Assembly: GCA_037178975.1 (NCBI GenBank)
Contig: JASJZH010000004.1
Coordinates: 3,844,001 to 3,908,000 of the forward strand
Reading direction: 5' to 3'
Length of the DNA: 64,000 nucleotides
Origin: Oscheius tipulae
Taxonomy: Eukaryota > Nematoda > Chromadorea > Rhabditida > Rhabditidae
The position numbers and the translations under genes are program-made. Positions 62,384 to 64,000 of the stretch are shown piece by piece. How positions within the stretch are numbered: the stretch's first letter is position 1; every line of letters starts with the position of its first letter. Under the pieces are notes generated by a model. The model was given only the letters and a program-made list of their open reading frames with translations, did no database searches and had not been told where the DNA came from.

Positions 62384-62909
62384 GACATGTTCGCATCGAT
62401 GACTTCACGATCCATCAGTCCTACCAACTGCTCGAAACAACAACAACAACTCTTGGACTCAAACAATTACTTTGTTGGGCCATCGGAGGCCGTTATCGGA
62501 AGATCTTTGTCTCGTTCGAAGGGCACTTCAAGTCCCTCTAGAGTCCCCCTTGTAGCAGCTTATGAGGTGAGCCAACTCCAGTTGTACTCTACTACATTTT
62601 CACGCGTGTTCCAAAGGCATTAGTGTCAAAGATCCAGCGAATCAGAAATGGTCGTAAATGGCCAGTCTACCTGGTCGGGCAAATTACGCGACGGAGCGTA
62701 GATGAGTGTGTCTGACCTTCGGGCTATTGATTTACCCGCTACTTTGCTCTATCACAAGTCTCTTCCAGACCACCCTTCTAATTCCGTTTCCTCTGCGCCT
62801 CTCTCCCTCGCCGCTAGTCCAATTCTCGCCAGCCCTTCAGTCTCCAAGTCACGCACCCTTTCTGTCCTCCCAACTCTTTCTAACGACCTTGGTTGCCAGC
62901 CGACCGTGA
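62384..62909 (+). CDS. Possible Ser-rich small protein (two exons)
   Basis: MFASMTSRSISPTNCSKQQQ begins at about 62384, with a short CAA repeat giving the Gln run, and the exon ends VPLVAAYE at a strong donor (GAG then GTGAGC, about 62566). The likely second exon starts after CTCTTCCAG near 62782. In phase 0 it reads TTLLIPFPLRLSPSPLVQFS to a stop at about 62909; a different phase gives the more similar Ser-rich PSNSVSSAPLSLAASPILAS to 62917. No family is recognised. The first exon has good coding character but the gene model is weak. Confidence 0.35.
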
Positions 62910-62917
62910 CCTATTGA

Positions 62918-63492
62918 TAGACCGAACCCGACCTCAACCCTTGTTTCAGTCTCCTCATTATTTAGCGGGTCCTCCACCAGCTGTTCGTCGTAGATCTCAC
63001 ACCTTGCGGCAATCAATCGACACATCCAGACTCTATTTTTTACGACGCACACATCGATGAATAGCTCGTTTTTACCTCTTAAATTATGCAACTCTCTCTC
63101 GTGCTTAGCTTTTTGGGAAAAAAGTAGGAACATGTGCTGGCCAGCTGTCACCAGTCCGTTATTATCTCACACACCTCCCTCGCAAAACCAATCTTTCATA
63201 TCGCGGATAAATTGATTTGGGCATGTGTGTCGAGTTCCCTCATCTCTAAATCCTAAACTTATGAACTTTTTTGAGTGCCCTAATCAGAAGACATTTATCC
63301 GTGTCGCTTGCCTTCGACTCTCGCCATTGTCCCAAGGGAACCCGAGCTTATACGTTCTTGTCTGGGGGCAAACATCCACTGAATCTCTTTCTTCGGGTCT
63401 ATTTGCTCGTCTTCCTTGTCTGACATCAATCTGCTACCTTCTGTTCCTCTAGTCCAAACAACTTCCCATACATTCAGGTAAACATTTTTCAG
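62918..63492. other. Intergenic region
   Basis: A 100-codon minus-strand frame (62849-63151) containing KHERELHNLRGKNELFIDVC has no start context, splice sites or family match, and is left uncalled. The interval ends in the acceptor ACATTTTTCAG immediately before the next ATG. Confidence 0.35.
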
Positions 63493-63993
63493 ATGCAAAC
63501 GCTTCCCTTTTTGGTCATTCTTCTCTGCTCAGTTATCTCAGTCTCATCACTTCGATGCTACGTGTGTAACTCTTTGATGAACAAGGACTGTGAAGATAAC
63601 TATGAGAAGTCCGTAATTGTAAGTGCCAAGGAAAATAACTAGAGCAATTCACTCAGTACTGTCCTGTCAAATCGTTCGGAGGCAAAAAAGCAGTCAAAGC
63701 TATTGGATGTCGGATAAGCCGCCAGTCAGTCAAAGGTATGCACGTTTATTAGATTGGAGAAGCTATTGTTTCAGATGAAAAGTCAGTGGTCAGAGAATGT
63801 GCGTATTCTGGACCTAACGTCGAAAACAAAAGTCAGAAGGGATCGCTAGGAGTTTCCAGAGTGATTACCCAGGTGAGTCAAGAAGAATTAGAGAGCAAAC
63901 TAATTTCAGTGCGAGAAAGACCTGTGCAATCCCGCTTCAACGATGTTTTCCTATCTTTCTCTTGCTTCGCTCCTCGTCTTTTTCAGGTTGTAA
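63493..63993 (+). CDS. Ly6/uPAR three-finger protein, probably GPI-anchored
   Basis: Four exons; start MQTLPFLVILLCSVISVSSL at 63493, directly after TTTTTCAG, is a signal peptide. The mature part opens LRCYVCNSLMNKDCED, the classic Ly6 L-x-C-x-x-C start, and ends CEKDLCNPAS, the diagnostic C-x4-CN end. Between are YCPVKSFGGKKAVKAIGCRI and DEKSVVRECAYSGPNVENKS, giving ten cysteines in a Ly6-like order. A hydrophobic C-terminal tail (MFSYLSLASLLVFFRL) suits a GPI attachment signal. Such proteins modulate receptors and channels at the cell surface. The stop at 63991-63993 is 7 bp from the window edge; a TTTTTCAG sequence just before it could instead be an acceptor, so a longer form beyond the window is possible. 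Confidence 0.82.
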
Positions 63994-64000
63994 TCGTGCC

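Noticed and set aside
62849..63151. 100-codon minus-strand frame with a charged segment
   Set aside because: No start context, family match or splice pattern; it overlaps the possible Ser-rich gene on the other strand.

Overview
The window is a piece of a nematode nuclear genome. The evidence is a run of spliced metazoan genes with very short introns (many 30-60 nt) that usually end in TTTCAG, start codons that often sit 0-5 nt after an AG splice acceptor (the mark of spliced-leader trans-splicing), and nematode-typical families: a ground-like-domain secreted protein, an INS-6/DAF-28-type insulin, an intronless worm-type CK1 kinase relic, and an IFT gene with a DAF-19/RFX X-box. The species cannot be named from the sequence. 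About 30 genes or gene fragments are supported; exon joins were made by eye, so ends are firmer than internal structures.

Layout, left to right: an RBM4/lark-like RNA-binding protein cut by the left edge; a four-pass membrane protein; an ALDP-type peroxisomal ABC transporter; a 2 kb gap; a SENP6/7-type SUMO protease; a peptide-GPCR-like receptor; an acidic unknown; an insulin-like peptide precursor rebuilt from four exons; a small PAR/HLF-type bZIP factor with a GC-AG intron; the centralspindlin RhoGAP CYK-4; a 0.68 kb fold-back repeat; and the GTPase RHO-1, the expected target pathway of CYK-4. A broken CK1-family kinase, an unknown helical protein, then four tightly spaced minus-strand housekeeping genes follow (GMPPB, VPS8, mitochondrial GatA, Pro/Met-rich protein).

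The second half carries a p24/TMED cargo receptor, pyruvate dehydrogenase E1 beta, the IFT-B gene CLUAP1/IFT38 with an X-box in its promoter, several coiled-coil genes of unknown function, and a plus-strand series PNPLA8, twinfilin, PLCXD, ground-like protein, adenosine kinase. That series runs tail-to-tail into a long SORBS-family adhesion scaffold (SoHo plus three SH3 domains), probably joined to an N-terminal PDZ domain. A possible Ser-rich gene and a Ly6-like GPI-anchored protein close the window.

The genes mostly act in separate processes. The clearest functional groupings are CYK-4 with RHO-1 (cytokinesis), and two tandem same-strand runs with short spacers that may be transcribed as operons. 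I saw no convincing tRNA, rRNA or CRISPR, and no coding-competent transposon. I did not find a wholly novel system. The most notable items are the insulin precursor with a beta-type cysteine pattern plus a C-peptide-like linker, the long fold-back element, the GC-AG intron, the X-box and the PDZ-SoHo-SH3 architecture.
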